Assembly: GCA_024707365.1 (NCBI GenBank)
Contig: JANPZV010000005.1
Span: forward strand, 186,001 to 250,000
DNA length: 64,000 nt
Source of the DNA: Terricaulis sp.
Lineage (GTDB): Bacteria; Pseudomonadota; Alphaproteobacteria; Caulobacterales; Aquidulcibacteraceae
Reading direction: 5' to 3'
Within the stretch, counting starts at the first letter, position 1. Every line of letters starts with the position of its first letter. Position numbers and translations under genes: made by a program. Under the pieces are notes generated by a model. It was not told the DNA's origin. It did not search any database and saw only the letters and a program-made list of their open reading frames with translations. This document shows, piece after piece, positions 37,182 through 48,143 of this stretch.

Positions 37182-37447
37182 GCACCCCAGGCGGCCAAGG
37201 AGGTCGTCGCAGGCGGCGGCGATCAAACCATCCACCCATCCCCGGCTTCGCGGCGTCCCGGCGATGGGTGGAGAGGGCGTGCGATCAAGCACGCGGCCCC
37301 TGGCTTCGGCAAAAGCGAGCGGGAGCGGCGAACGCACGCCTTTCATCGACAAACGACGAGAAAATTCTCAGCCCGACGCATCCGAGAAACAATGCAGCGG
37401 CATCTTAGGATCAACAACGCCGCCACGCTTTCTCGAAAGAAAACGCC
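37182..37447. other. Intergenic region with one hairpin
   Basis: No convincing gene. CCACCCATC (37232-37240) pairs with GATGGGTGG (37263-37271), with a second inner CCGG/CCGG pair. This may end the phosphatase transcript or belong to a dispersed repeat. The rest, including AT-rich stretches at 37360-37440, could hold the promoter for the peptide genes that follow. Confidence 0.5.
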
Positions 37448-37540
37448 ATGACGAAATTCGCTTCCCTTGCCGCCGCATTCGTTCTCTTCGCGCCGCTCGC
37501 CGTCGTGCTGATGCTGCAAGCGGCGCAAATGTTCGCCTGA
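37448..37540 (+). CDS. 30-aa single-span membrane peptide 1
   Basis: ATG at 37448, TGA at 37538-37540. The peptide begins MTKFASL, has one hydrophobic stretch of about 20 residues, and ends LQAAQMFA. Aligned without gaps it is identical to the next peptide at 14 of 30 positions, including Lys3, Leu17-Ala18 and the QAAQ block near the C-terminus. The ribosome site (GAAAGAAAA) is weak. No family is recognised. Possible roles: a small membrane regulator of a neighbouring protein or a type-I-toxin-like peptide. The repeated occurrence argues that it is real. Confidence 0.6.
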   Translation: MTKFASLAAAFVLFAPLAVVLMLQAAQMFA

Positions 37541-37578
37541 ACCTACAATAATCCGCATTACAAAAGGGAAAATCCGCC

Positions 37579-37671
37579 ATGCGAAAGTCCGTCGCTCTTA
37601 TCGCAGCGATCGTCTTCGTTGCTTCGCTTGCTTATCTTGGCCTGCATCAGGCCGCCCAAATCGTCGCCTAA
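37579..37671 (+). CDS. 30-aa single-span membrane peptide 2
   Basis: ATG at 37579, TAA at 37669-37671, ribosome site AAGGGAAA about 8 nt upstream. It starts MRKSVALIAAIV and ends LHQAAQIVA. The length equals that of peptide 1, 38 nt away, and the two align with no gap (14 of 30 identical). A strong terminator follows at 37706. The charged N-terminus and hydrophobic body suggest an inner-membrane peptide with the N-terminus in the cytoplasm. Confidence 0.62.
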   Translation: MRKSVALIAAIVFVASLAYLGLHQAAQIVA

Positions 37672-37705
37672 TCCCGCCCCCTAGAGGACACGGCGACGAC
37701 GAAGG

Positions 37706-37749
37706 AAGGCGCGGGCCCCTCCACCCCCTTTGGGGCCCGCGCCTTTGCT
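37706..37749 (+). terminator. Rho-independent terminator after peptide 2
   Basis: AAGGCGCGGGCCCC (37706-37719) pairs perfectly with GGGGCCCGCGCCTT (37732-37745), followed by TGCTT. A very stable stem. Confidence 0.8.
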
Positions 37750-37824
37750 TCACAGCGTTACACACGTCACAGCGGCCCGAATGAAGGCCAGCTATATCAA
37801 TAAAGGTGAGGGACCGAACCGCCG

Positions 37825-37923
37825 ATGGCCATGATCAAGTCGACACTCGTTGTTTCATTTGTCGCCCTGCTGATGCCGTTGGCGTTCGCTGTGCTCATCC
37901 CCATGGTTTTGATCGCCGCTTAA
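37825..37923 (+). CDS. 30- to 32-aa single-span membrane peptide 3
   Basis: ATG at 37825 or 37831; from the second the peptide (MIKSTLVVSF to VLIAA) is exactly 30 residues, like peptides 1 and 2. It shares with peptide 1 Lys3, Pro16-Leu17-Ala18 and the final Ala (7 of 30 identical), so it is a more distant member. AAGGTGAGGG lies upstream, and a terminator follows at 37966. The terminator after peptide 2 means it is probably transcribed on its own. Confidence 0.58.
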   Translation: MAMIKSTLVVSFVALLMPLAFAVLIPMVLIAA

Positions 37924-37965
37924 ACGCGCCTGCCCAGCCGCCCTGTCGGCGGCGATCCACCACGG

Positions 37966-37998
37966 AAGCGCGGCCCCTAACCGGGCCGCGCTTTTCGT
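37966..37998. terminator. Terminator between peptide 3 and pbpC
   Basis: AAGCGCGGCCC (37966-37976) pairs with GGGCCGCGCTT (37983-37993), followed by TTCGTTT. It lies between convergent genes and abuts the pbpC stop, so it may work for both. Confidence 0.75.
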
Positions 37999-40134
37999 TT
38001 AGCCTGCGCCGCGAATGCGCACGCGCACCATCGCGCGCTGGCCGTCGGCATCGACCACCGAGAGCGTGTAAAAGCCGGGCGCGCGCGGCCGCCATATGGC
38101 GCGCCCGCTTGTCGGCTCGCTTTCCACCCGCGCGCCCTCGGCGTACCACGCCAGCGGACCGCGCCCGCCGCGCGCCGAAAGCGAAAGCCCCCGCGCCTCC
38201 GCGCCGTAATCGAGCACCAGCACCTCAGCATCCGCCGGCGGAAACAGAATCGAGAGCCCTTCGCGTTCTGTGCTTTCAAGGCGCGCCAGCGCCGGCGCCG
38301 GCGCTTGACGTTCCTCACGCAGACGCTGCGGCACGGGCGGCGCGCCGATGAGATCGAACGCTTCAAACAGGATCGGCAATGCTTCGGTACGCCCCGAAGC
38401 CGCCGGGCGCGGGCTGCCATCGGGGCGGCCCACCCAAACGCCAATGGCGTAGCCGTTCCACACCCCGATCGCCCACGCATCGCGGAAGCCGTACGAAGTG
38501 CCGGTTTTGAACGCCACCATCGGCGCATCGCGCGCAAGCTGCGCCGGGGCGCGGCCGGCCGGCTGCGGGGATGTCGCCAAAATTTCCAGCACGCGCTCCG
38601 CGGTTTCGGCCCGCACGAAGCGGCGCGCGAACAGATCACCTCCGTCGCTCGCCGCATTGCGCAGCCGGCGGGCGCGGCCATCATCGCCCAGCGCCGCATA
38701 AAGCTGCACCAGATCTTCCAACGTCATCCCCACCCCGCCAAGCGCGAGCGCAAGCCCAGGCTCAGCCACGGCGCGGCGCGGCAGGCGCACATCCGCGCCC
38801 GCGCGCGTCAGCGCCGCATGGAAGCGGCCCGCGCCGATCTGCTCCAAAGTGGCGACGGCCGGCAGGTTGAGCGAATGGCGCAGCGCGTCCTCCAGCGAGA
38901 CATCGCCATGGAAGCGCCGATCGAAATTTTCCGGCAGATAGCCGCCGAAGCGGCGCGGCGCGTCGCGCACCAGCGTCTCGGGCGCGGCGATGCCTTCATC
39001 GAAGGCGATGGCGTAGAGAAACGGCTTGAGCGCCGAACCGGGGGAGCGGATCGCGCGCGTCATATCAATATAGCCGCCCGCGCGCTCGCGCCCGGCGCCG
39101 CCGACGCGGGCGCGGACCTCACGGCTTTCAAGGGAAACCGCAAGGATGGCGATCTGCGCCTCGCGCTCAAGCCCGGCCGCGCTGCGCCGCGCCAGCGCTT
39201 CAAGATCACGCTGCAAGGAGGCGCTGAGGGTTGAAACAATTACGCCCTCGCCCGGATGCGCGGCGACCAGCGCTTGGGCCGCATGCGGCGCGGAGAAGGG
39301 AAACGGCGCGCGGCTCGGGATCGCCGCCTGCCGCGCTTCATCGGCGCGGCGCTGATTGATGAGGCGCGCGCGCACCATCATATCAAGCACGCCATCGCGC
39401 GCGGCGCGCGCCGCTTGCGGGCGCCGATCGGGCCGGCGCGCCTCGGGCGCCTGCGGCAGGGCGATCAGCAGCGCCATCTCCGCATCATCCAGCCATTGCG
39501 GATCGCGCTGGAAATAGGCGCGGGAGGCGGCGCGCACACCTTCGAGATTGCCGCCATAGGGCGCGAGCGTGAGATAGGCTGCGAGGATTTGCCGCTTGCT
39601 CATACGCCGCTCAAGCTGCATGGCGCGGATGATCTCGATCAGCTTGGAGCCGATATTGCGCGGGCGCGGCTCAAGCAGGCGCGCGAGCTGCATGGTGATG
39701 GTGGAGCCGCCTTGCGTCACCCTGCCCTGGCGCGCGAACGACACGCTCGCCCGCGCCAGCGCGATCGGATCAAAGCCCGGATGCAGCCAAAAGCGCGCAT
39801 CTTCGATGGCGATCAGCCGGCGCTGAAATTCCGGGTCGATTTCATCCAGCCGCGCCTCCAGCCGCCAGCGCCCCTCGCGCGTGGTGAACGCCATCAGCCA
39901 TTCGCCGCTGCGATCGAGCACGACCGGGGACACATCGCGCACGCGCTGCAACGGCGGCGCGAACGCAAGATCGAGCGCAAACAGCGTCAGCAGAAACACG
40001 ATGAGCGCCGAGGCCCAGCGCTTCTGCTGAGTGCCAAGCGGCAGCGCGCTTCTCCCCCTCCCCTTGAGGGGAGGGGGTTGGGGGGCGGGGTGAACCACCG
40101 CGTCGAAAAGTTCGCTTCTATCCGTCACTGCCAA
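37999..40134 (-). CDS. pbpC: Penicillin-binding protein 1C
   Basis: Inner-membrane bifunctional peptidoglycan synthase, up to 711 aa. After one membrane span ([17 protein letters not shown]) comes the GT51 glycosyltransferase domain ([28 protein letters not shown]). The transpeptidase has [11 protein letters not shown] (Ser-x-x-Lys), HSLNLPA (SxN) and [12 protein letters not shown] (KTG). A BiPBP_C domain ends the protein. There is no in-frame ATG before the membrane span; TTG at 40134 or GTG at 40128 are the best starts. The cytoplasmic tail between start and span is largely the translation of a palindromic repeat (40054-40092). It lies downstream of the alpha-2-macroglobulin gene, the classic yfhM-pbpC partnership. 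Confidence 0.93.
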   Translation of the reverse strand: MAVTDRSELFDAVVHPAPQPPPLKGRGRSALPLGTQQKRWASALIVFLLTLFALDLAFAPPLQRVRDVSPVVLDRSGEWLMAFTTREGRWRLEARLDEIDPEFQRRLIAIEDARFWLHPGFDPIALARASVSFARQGRVTQGGSTITMQLARLLEPRPRNIGSKLIEIIRAMQLERRMSKRQILAAYLTLAPYGGNLEGVRAASRAYFQRDPQWLDDAEMALLIALPQAPEARRPDRRPQAARAARDGVLDMMVRARLINQRRADEARQAAIPSRAPFPFSAPHAAQALVAAHPGEGVIVSTLSASLQRDLEALARRSAAGLEREAQIAILAVSLESREVRARVGGAGRERAGGYIDMTRAIRSPGSALKPFLYAIAFDEGIAAPETLVRDAPRRFGGYLPENFDRRFHGDVSLEDALRHSLNLPAVATLEQIGAGRFHAALTRAGADVRLPRRAVAEPGLALALGGVGMTLEDLVQLYAALGDDGRARRLRNAASDGGDLFARRFVRAETAERVLEILATSPQPAGRAPAQLARDAPMVAFKTGTSYGFRDAWAIGVWNGYAIGVWVGRPDGSPRPAASGRTEALPILFEAFDLIGAPPVPQRLREERQAPAPALARLESTEREGLSILFPPADAEVLVLDYGAEARGLSLSARGGRGPLAWYAEGARVESEPTSGRAIWRPRAPGFYTLSVVDADGQRAMVRVRIRGAG
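40054..40092. repeat. CCCCTCCCC/GGGGAGGGG palindromic element, copy 1 (inside pbpC)
   Basis: A near-perfect palindrome around CCCCTTGAGGGG followed by a G-rich tail (TTGGGGGGCGGGGTGA). It is the inverted counterpart of copy 2 at 40153-40192. It is translated as [15 protein letters not shown] in the N-terminal tail of PbpC. Confidence 0.75.
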
Positions 40135-40152
40135 ACCATCGGAGACCGAGCC

Positions 40153-40192
40153 TCACCCCGCCCCCTGCCCCCTCCCCTCAAGGGGAGGGGGT
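40153..40192. repeat. CCCCTCCCC/GGGGAGGGG palindromic element, copy 2
   Basis: Reverse complement of copy 1 with few differences, starting TCACCCCGCC and ending in the CTCAAGGGGAGG palindrome. It begins 2 nt beyond the macroglobulin stop codon. The two copies could pair over the 60-nt spacer that contains the pbpC start. Confidence 0.75.
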
Positions 40193-40194
40193 TC

Positions 40195-43100
40195 TTAGCT
40201 TCGTGGTGCGATGCGCACGCTGCTGGTGGCGGTGCGCGCCATGACGCCGGGGCGATACATATCCTCCACTTGCGCCGCCGGCAGCGTGTAGCGGCCGGGC
40301 GTCACCGCGCGGACGATATAGGCCACCCGGAACGCACCGCGCAGATCGGCGGCGGCGACGAAGCGATCATCGCGCGCTTCGGCCACTTGCGTGCGCGTGA
40401 TCTCCCCGATCCAGGCGAACGCGCCGTCGCGGCGCGAGCCATCCCAGCGCACGGGGCCTGTGCCGTCCTCCGGGCCAAGCGTGGCTTCGATCTCAAGCCC
40501 GGCGGGCAGAAGATCGACCAGCACGGTGGGATAGGTGCGCGCGCCTTCGGGCTGGCCGGAAAGCACGATCACCACGCGATCGCCTTGGCGCAGCGCATTG
40601 AGATCAACGCTCGATCCGCTCATGGAATAGGCGGTTTTGCTGATCGAATAGCCCGCGCTCATGGCGGGCGGCGCTTCAAGCGGGGTTCCCGACGTTTGCA
40701 GCGTGCGCCACACCGGCCCGCGCGCGGCATTGGCGAAGGCGAGCCCTTGCGCCAGGCGCTGCGCGTTCGCCAGCACGCGGCGCTCGGCCATCGCCTCGCC
40801 ATTCAGCGTGACGCTCACCGGGCCGGCGCGTTCGAGCAGCGTGTTCGCCGCCAGCAGCAGATGCGCCTGCTCCTGCGTCGTCAGCCGGCCTGCATCCGGC
40901 GCATCGCGCTCAAGCCGTTGGCGCAAGCGATCGACCAGTTCGGTTTCGCCAGCTTCCGCCGCGAGCGCCAGCACGCCGGCCACATCGCGCAGCGAGGTTT
41001 GATACCAATCGCCGCTATTGCGATAGCCCAGCGCGCGCTCAGCCTGGCGGAAGGCGTTGCGGGCGCGGGCGCGATCGCCGAGGTGGTGGAGCGCCGCGCC
41101 GATCTGCGCGCGCGCCAGCGGCGAAGGCTCATCATTCATGCGCGCATCGTGGAAATAGCGCACTTGGCCGATATCGGCCCGCCCGCCCTTGGCCAGCACG
41201 TAGAGCGCATAAGCCGCCGCGCGTGAACGCAGCAGCCGATCGCTATCGTTCGAGCCGGGCCAGCGATAGACCTCGAACTGATAATTCACGCCGCCAAAAT
41301 CGTTGAGGCGCGCCACGCGGCGCAAGCCTTCATAGGCCTGATCCAGCGCCTGGCGCGGCACGGCGTAGCCGGCGCGTTGCGCGCGTTGCAGGAAATCGAC
41401 GGTATAGGCGCCGATCCAGGGCGTTGCGTTGCCATCACCCGCGCGCCACAGGCCGATGGCGCCGTCGGGCGATTGGCGATCGAGGATTTGCGTGGCCGCT
41501 TCCTGGATGCGGCGCGCGATGCGCGGATCGGCGGCGCGGCCGGATCTCGCTGGCGAGCACGTTGTAATAGAGCAGCGGCATCGCCACCGAGACGAGCTGC
41601 TCGGTGCAGCCGTAAGGGTAGCGATAAAGCTCATCCAGCAAGGGCGCGGGATCGAGGCCCGCAAGATTGGAGAACGAGATCAGCGCCTGCGCATCCGATC
41701 TGAACCGGGCCAGCGCGTTCGCCGGCGCGCGCCATGTGGCGCCCGCATTGAGCGGCGCGGTTTCGGTGATGGTGATCGGCAGGTACGGCGCGCGGGTTTG
41801 GATATCGTAGCTGCGCTCGATCGCGGTGAAGCCTTGCGGGCCTTCGAGCCGCAGCGTGATCTGCCCGACGCCCAGCGGCCCGCCGGTGATCGGGATCAGC
41901 GCGGTTTGCCGCTGGCCGCGATTGAGGTTGAAGCGCCGCGGCTCTGCCCCAATGCGCGCGGTATCGGAGCCGCCAATGGTGACGGTGTAGGCGCCGGCCG
42001 GGCCTTCGACATTATCGATATTGAGCGCGCCTTGGGCTTCGTCGCCGGGGGCGAGGAAGCGCGGCAGGATAAGCTCGGCCACCACCGGATCGCGGACGAT
42101 GATCTGCTCCGCATCCTGGCCGAGCGCGGTTTCGCTCCAGGCCACGGCCATGAGCCGCAGCGTGCCGTTGAAATCGGGGATGGTGAGCGGGATGCTCACG
42201 CTGCCGCCCCGCACCTCCACGATGTCAGAGACCAAAGCCACCGTGCGCGTGGGCACGACGGTGAGCCCTTCCCCGCCCAAACTATCGCCGCCCTGCCGCG
42301 CCACGGCGGGCGCGCCAAGGTTCGGGTTGAGCAAGCGCCCGTAATCATCGCGCACCTCGACGCCCAGCGCGCGGCGGCCGAAGAAATGCTCCACCGGGTT
42401 GGGGCTCTGATAGCGGGTGAGGCCAAGGATGCCTTCGTCCACAATGGCGATGGCGACGCGCACGCGCTCCCCGCGCGGGGCGTTGCGCACGCTGACGGGC
42501 ACCTCGATGCGCGTGTTGGGCCGCACATTCTGCAAGCCTTCGCCGGCGCTGACCTCCAGCGTGCGCGCGCCCATATCCACCGGCACATACGCCACGCCCA
42601 CGGCGCGGCGCGGCACTGGCAAGTTCACCGGATCGCGCGGCGTCATCACCGTGACGAGCACGTAAGCGCCTGAGCCCCAATCGGCGCTGACAGGCACGTC
42701 GATATTGGTTCCGCCCTCTCCCACGCGCACGGTGCGCGTTTCCAGCACGCGATCGGGTGGCGACGACGATTTGCGCTTCACCGGCATAAGGCGCGCGGAT
42801 TTGCACGCGCGCGCGGCCGCCTACGCGCACCGGGTTATCGGGCGCGACAACCGTGACCATATCCGGCGTTGAGCCATCTTCGGCCGGGCCGCCCCAGCCC
42901 ACGCCAAAGCGCTGCGAGGTTTCAACCCCAGTGCGCGGATCGCGCACGATCAGCCGGTAGGCGCCTTCGCGCAGGCCATCGCGGGCGATGCGCAGCGGCT
43001 CGCCAGCGGCGACATCGACGGTCGCGCCATCGACGGGGATATCCCGCCCGGTGCGGCGCCAGCGCCATTGGCTGTTATCGAGATACCAATCGTAGCTCCA

Positions 43101-45227
43101 TTCCTCGCGCACCAATTGCCATTGCAGGCCGCGCACGCCGATGCGCGCGCCTTGGGCGTTGAGGGTGATGACATCATAAGCCACGCGCTCGCCAGCGCCG
43201 GCGCGGCCATTCTCGAACGCAGGCTTCACGCCGATATAAAGATCGCGCAGCCGCACCGGCACGGTGAAGCTCTCGCGCACCACGCGCCCGCCGGGATCGG
43301 CGACAGATGCGATGAGCCGCGCGCGCAGCGGCAGGCCCGTATCTGGCTCCTCCGGCAGCGCAAACGCAAGCTGGGCCGCGCCTTGGCCGTCCGTTACGGT
43401 GGAGGGCAATTGGAAATAGCGTTCGTCGAAGCTTTCTTCGGCGCGGCCGAAGGCGTAGCCGGCCTGCTGCGGGAACGGGTTGGGATCGATCAGCAGCCGC
43501 CCTTCGGCTTCCACCGCAAGCCCAGCGCCCGGCGCGCCATAGAGGAAATCGGCCTGCACATTGATCGGGCGGGTTTGCCCTGATGTCAGCACGCCTTCGC
43601 TGGCTTCCACGCGCACGCGCAAACGCTGCGGCACGAAATCTTCGACAGACCAGCTCACATCGCCAGCCACCGCATCCTGCCCGTCCACCGTCAGCACCGC
43701 GCGCCACACCCCGCGCGGGGCGGAGCGATCGATCGCGATATTCTTGGCTATGGCGCCGCCATCGACCGCTTCGGTCATGCGGATGCGCCGCGCCTCTGTA
43801 CCGTTGGGGCGATAGACCACGAGCGTGGAGGGCCGATCTGAGATCGCGCGGCCCACTTGGTCGCGGATCAGGCCGATCAGGCGCACGTTCTCGCCGGGGC
43901 GATAGATGCCGCGCTCGGTATAAAGATACGCATCCACATCGCCCGGCGCACGGCGGCCATCGACGCTGCGATCCGAAAGATCGAGCCCAGGCCGGCGCAG
44001 ATCAAGCGCGGCGAAATCCCCGCGCTCGCCATAGGCCATTACGTAACGGGCGCGCGCCGGCCCCTCGCCGTTCACCAGCGCCGCAGCAAAGCGCGCATAG
44101 CCATCGGCATTGGTGCGCACGCGCGCGAGCTCTTCGTTATTCTCAGCGATCAGCGTGAGCGTGATATTGCCCAGCGGCCGCGCCGTGCGCAGCGAGCGGA
44201 CGACAAGATCAAGCCCGGTGGCGCCGGAGAAGCTTTGCAGCGCCAAATCTGTGTAGAGGATCCAGCGATAGGCCGAGGCGACGCTATCGCGCGAGCCTTC
44301 GCCGCGCTGGCCCGCGCCTGGGGAGGCGTCGCGCACCTTCACCACATAAGCACCCGGCCGCATTTCGCGCAGCGCCGCGCCGAGCGCGAACACCGTGGTT
44401 TGCGCATTGTTGCGCTGGCCTGCCGTGTTGATGTCGATCTCGCCTTCATAGACCTGCACGCCCACGTCGGCGGCGGCGTAATTGAAGCTCCAATAGCCCC
44501 AGCCGCCCTCCTCATTGGTTTCGCCGGGGCTCACATCCTGCTGGGAAAGGATGGCGTCAGGCACGCGCAGCACTTCAACGTGCAGGCGCTCCACGTTCAC
44601 GGTTTCAAAGGCGATGCCGTCCGCTTCCGCGCGCGGCAGGATCACGCCAGAGCCGGCAAAGCCGACATAAGCGGGGCGATCCCCGAAGGTGAGCGTGAAC
44701 ACTTCATCGGCTTCGGTGCGGCGGCCATCGTTTGAGGGCAGGCCCTCGCGCACGGTGACTTGGCGCTCGGGCTCCAGCGGCAGGCCGCCGAGGCAAAGCA
44801 GATTGCCGGAAACATCCGTCTGAAACGGCGCGGCGGGTTCGAGGCGCAGATAATCGGCGTAGTTCACCGAGGGATCGAGCGGGCGGGTGAACTCAAGGCA
44901 GGCACGCGGCTCGGCCTGATTGGTTTCGGTGCGCAGGCGGTGAAACGCCATGTTTTCGGCAAGCGCCACGCCCGCACGCGGGGCGTCGGCGGCGCGCGGG
45001 CGCTCTTGCGCGCCCACAGAGCCAAGCTGCGCGAAATCCATCAGCGGCGCGCCGGCGGAAACACGCCCCAGCACCGCACCGCCCCACAACCCAATCAGAA
45101 GCGCGATGGACGCCGCCAGCACCGGCGCGCGGTTGGCGACGAGGTAATCCTGCGCAGGCCTCGCCCATCGCCAATCCCATTTGCGGGGGTCGATCCGTTC
45201 GGCGAGGGTTTTCCAATTGAAAGCCAT
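40195..45227 (-). CDS. Bacterial alpha-2-macroglobulin (YfhM/ECAM-like), two frameshifts
   Basis: Periplasmic protease trap of about 1677 aa, anchored by an N-terminal span (VLAASIALLIGLWGGAVLG) rather than a lipobox. I take the ATG at 45227 (MAFNWKTLAERIDPRKW). MG domains include YLYTERGIYRPGENVRLIGLIRD (MG2) and VDEGILGLTRYQSPNPVEHFFGRRALGVEVRD. The thioester region reads YRYPYGCTEQLVSVAMP (Cys and Gln of CxEQ present, Thr in between). The frame breaks at GGG 42755-42757 (one extra; correct VVATDRVLETRTV) and GG 41542-41543 (one extra; correct ASEIGRAADPRIA). Two extra bases agree with the 5033-nt length. Likely guards PbpC-linked cell-wall repair against attacking proteases. Confidence 0.9.
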
Positions 45228-45415
45228 GGCGCGTCTCCCGTCCGCCCGGACAGCCTTATGCTTGCCCGAGGCTCGCGCGACCCGCAAGCGAGCATTAAAT
45301 TCCGGCAAAGTGTTGTCGTAGCGTGCAGTTGCCCCCGCTACGCTGACGTGTTTCAACAGCGGAAATAAAAAATGACGCTAGCGGCGCCTTTAGCGCGCGC
45401 GGGAGGAAGCTGACG

Positions 45416-47160
45416 ATGACCGAGGCCGCCAAGCCTGCTTTTCCAGCCATGTCCATCGCCCAGGCGCACGCGCTGATGACGCAAAAGGGCACGCTGCTTG
45501 AAATGGGCGAGGCCGAAGTGCGCGGCGTCACGATGAAAGTGTGGAACGCGGCGCCGCCGACGCTGCACGCCGTGTTCGCGCTTTGCGCGCCATACGGCCC
45601 GCGCGATCACGTTGTTTATGAGGGCGAGCGCGCCACCGTGGCGCAGACGCGCGCCGCAGGCGCTGCGTTCGCCAAGCGCCTCATCGCCGAAGGCGTCAAA
45701 CCCGGAGACCGGGTGGCCATCATCATGCGCAACCTGCCCGAGTGGCCGGCGGCGTTCTGGGGCGGGGTGCTGGCCGGCGCCATCGTCACCCCGCTGAACG
45801 CCTGGTGGACCGGGGCCGAGCTTGAATACGGTCTCAAAGACAGCGGCGCCTCGATCCTGATCGTGGACAATGAGCGCTATGAGCGCGTGCGCGAGCATCT
45901 GCCAAACTGCCCGGACGTGCGCAAAATCTATGTTTCCCGCGCCCGCGAAGAGATCGCCGATCCGGCGGTGGAGCGGCTCGAAAGCGTGATCGGCGCGGTG
46001 GGCGATTGGGGCAAGCTTGAGCCCGCGCCGGGCCTGGACGCCTTTCCCCAGCGCGGACCCGACGATGACGTGACGATCTTCTACACCTCCGGCACGACGG
46101 GGGCGCCCAAGGGCGCGGTGATCACCCATCGCAACATCATCTCGAATATGTGGAACGCGATCGCCGCACTGGCGCGCTCTTATCTGCGCCGGGGCGAGAT
46201 GCCGCCCCAGCCCGATCCGGCCGCGCCGCAGAAGGCGTTTCTGGTTTCGGTGCCGTTTTTCCACGCCACCGGCTGTTTTGCGATCATGATCCCTTCGCTG
46301 CTGCGCGGCGATAAATTGGTGCTGCAGCGCAAGTTTGACGCCGGCCAGGCGCTTGAGCTGATCCAGAACGAGCGCGTCACCAATTTCGGCGGCGTGCCGA
46401 CGATTGCCTGGCAGATTCTCGAACATCCGCGCGTGAACGAATACGATCTCTCTTCGATCGAGGCGGTGTCTTATGGCGGGCGCCCGCCGCGCCGGAGCTT
46501 GTGAATCAGATCAAGGCGCGCTGGCCCGCTTCGCTGCCGGCGCAAGGCTGGGGCATGACCGAAACCTCCGCCACCGCGGTTTCCAACGTCGCCGAAGATT
46601 ATGAGCGCAGGCCCTCCTCCACCGGCGTATGCGCGCCCACGGGCGAGGCCAAGATTATGGGCGAGGGCGAAAAAGAGCTGCCGCCCGGCGAGGTGGGCGA
46701 GCTTTGGTACAAAGGCCCGATCGTGGTGCGCGGCTATTGGAATAAGCCCGAAGCCACCGCCGAGACATTCGTGGACGGCTGGGTGAAAACCGGCGACCTC
46801 GCCCGCATGGACGAGGAAGGCTTCATCTATATCGTCGACCGCGCCAAGGACATGCTGATCCGCGGCGGGGAAAACATCTACTGCGTCGAGGTCGAGAACG
46901 CGCTCTATGATCATCCGGCGGTGATGGACGCGGCCGTGATCGGCAAGCCGCACCAGACGTTAGGCGAAGAGCCGCTGGCGATCGTGCATCTCAAGCCAGG
47001 CCAAGAAGCCACCAGCGAGCAATTGCGCCATCATGTGGCGCAGAAGCTGGCGGCGTTCAAAGTGCCGGTCGAGGTGATCTTCTGGCCTGAGACGCTGCCG
47101 CGCAACGCCAATGGCAAGATCGTCAAGAAAGAGCTGAAGGCGCAATTGCAGCCGGCTTAG
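45416..47160 (+). CDS. Acyl-CoA synthetase (AMP-binding), frameshifted
   Basis: Long-chain-type acyl-CoA ligase of about 582 aa, ATG at 45416 with GGGAGGAAG upstream. Motifs are TIFYTSGTTGAPKGAVITHRN (P-loop), QGWGMTETSATA, VKTGDLARMDEEGF and KDMLIRGGENIYCVEVE, with the catalytic Lys in RNANGKIVKKEL. The frame breaks at GGG 46478-46480, where one G seems to be missing; adding it gives AVSYGGAPAAPELVNQIKARW. It is divergent from the macroglobulin gene. It is outside the 21-bp regulon: I found no copy in its upstream gap. Confidence 0.9.
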
Positions 47161-47855
47161 CCGGCCGCCACGCCAAACAGCGCGCCGATGGCGGCGGTGA
47201 CAGCCATCGCCGACGCGCCCCAGAACACGACGCGCAGCACCGCGCGCGCCATCGGCGCACGCCCTGCCCGCGCGCCAGCAGCGCCCGAAAGCGCGAGCCC
47301 GAGCAACGTCGCAATGGCGACAACCGGGATCACCAAACCGTTCGGGGCGAGCACCGCCGCCGCCAACGGCAAAATCGCGCCAGCCGCGAAAGACGCCGCC
47401 GAGGCGAACGCCGCCTGCACCGGCCGCGCAGCGGTGAACTCGGAAATGCCAAGCTCGTCGCGCGCGTGCGCTTCGAGCGCGTTTTTCGCCGTGAGCTGAT
47501 CGGCAACCTGCCGCGCTAAAGCGGGCGTGAGGCCGCGTGCGATATAGATGTTGGTGAGTTCGGCAATCTCGAATTCGGGGTCATCGCGCAGCTCGCGCTT
47601 TTCTCGCGCAATATCGGCCTTTTCGGCATCGGCCTGCGAACTCACCGAAACATACTCGCCAGCGGCCATCGACATCGCGCCCGCCACTAGGGCGGCGACG
47701 CCCGCAATGAGAATATCGCCACGGCTTGCTGAAGCTGCGGCGACGCCGATCACGAGGCCAGCGGTGGAGATCACCCCGTCATTGGCGCCCAGAACGGCGG
47801 CCCGCAGCCAGCCAGTGCGGGTAATGACATGGCCTTCGCGGTGAGAACGGGGCAT
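47157..47855 (-). CDS. VIT1/CCC1-family membrane protein (Fe/Mn transporter-like)
   Basis: Intact 232-aa membrane protein. The N-terminal GWLRAAVLGANDGVISTAGLVIGVAAA and SMAAGEYVSVSSQADAEKADI are the family signature, with the helical metal-binding stretch (REKRELRDDPEFEIAELTNIYIARGLTP) in the middle and two C-terminal membrane spans. Members move Fe2+ or Mn2+ out of the cytoplasm. The stop overlaps the convergent acyl-CoA synthetase stop by 4 nt. Its neighbour at 48200 is Dps, another iron-handling protein, though on a separate transcript. Confidence 0.92.
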   Translation of the reverse strand: MPRSHREGHVITRTGWLRAAVLGANDGVISTAGLVIGVAAASASRGDILIAGVAALVAGAMSMAAGEYVSVSSQADAEKADIAREKRELRDDPEFEIAELTNIYIARGLTPALARQVADQLTAKNALEAHARDELGISEFTAARPVQAAFASAASFAAGAILPLAAAVLAPNGLVIPVVAIATLLGLALSGAAGARAGRAPMARAVLRVVFWGASAMAVTAAIGALFGVAAG

Positions 47856-47897
47856 GATGGGCTCCTACGCCACCCCACCAAAGGACAGAGCGCGGCC

Positions 47898-48143
47898 ATG
47901 ACCAAGATCATCTACGAGATCATCCAGCATGACGGCGGCTGGGCCTTCAAGCTGGGCGACACCATTTCAGAGACGTTCGCAAGCCATGACGGAGCCTACG
48001 CCGCCGCCAAGCGCGTGGCGATCGAGCAAGCGCGCCCGGGCGAAACCCACGGCATTTCCTGGGAGGATGAGCGCGGCCGCTGGCACGACGAAATCTCCCC
48101 CGGCGATGACCGGCCGGAAGTCGAAATCCAAGATAAGGGCTGA
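47898..48143 (+). CDS. DUF2188-like small protein
   Basis: 81-aa acidic soluble protein from the ATG at 47898. The pattern YEIIQHDGGWAFKLGDTISETFASHDGAYAAAKRVA matches the DUF2188/YodC-type family: a short beta hairpin, then a helix rich in Ala and Lys. Relatives are often stress-induced, but no function is established. It is divergent from the VIT gene and is followed directly by a very stable hairpin. Confidence 0.75.
   Translation: MTKIIYEIIQHDGGWAFKLGDTISETFASHDGAYAAAKRVAIEQARPGETHGISWEDERGRWHDEISPGDDRPEVEIQDKG

Noticed and set aside
39256..41226. A 656-residue open frame on the plus strand opposite pbpC and macroglobulin
   Set aside because: The translation is rich in Arg, His and Ala without motifs and lies opposite two well-supported genes; GC-rich DNA readily gives such antisense frames.
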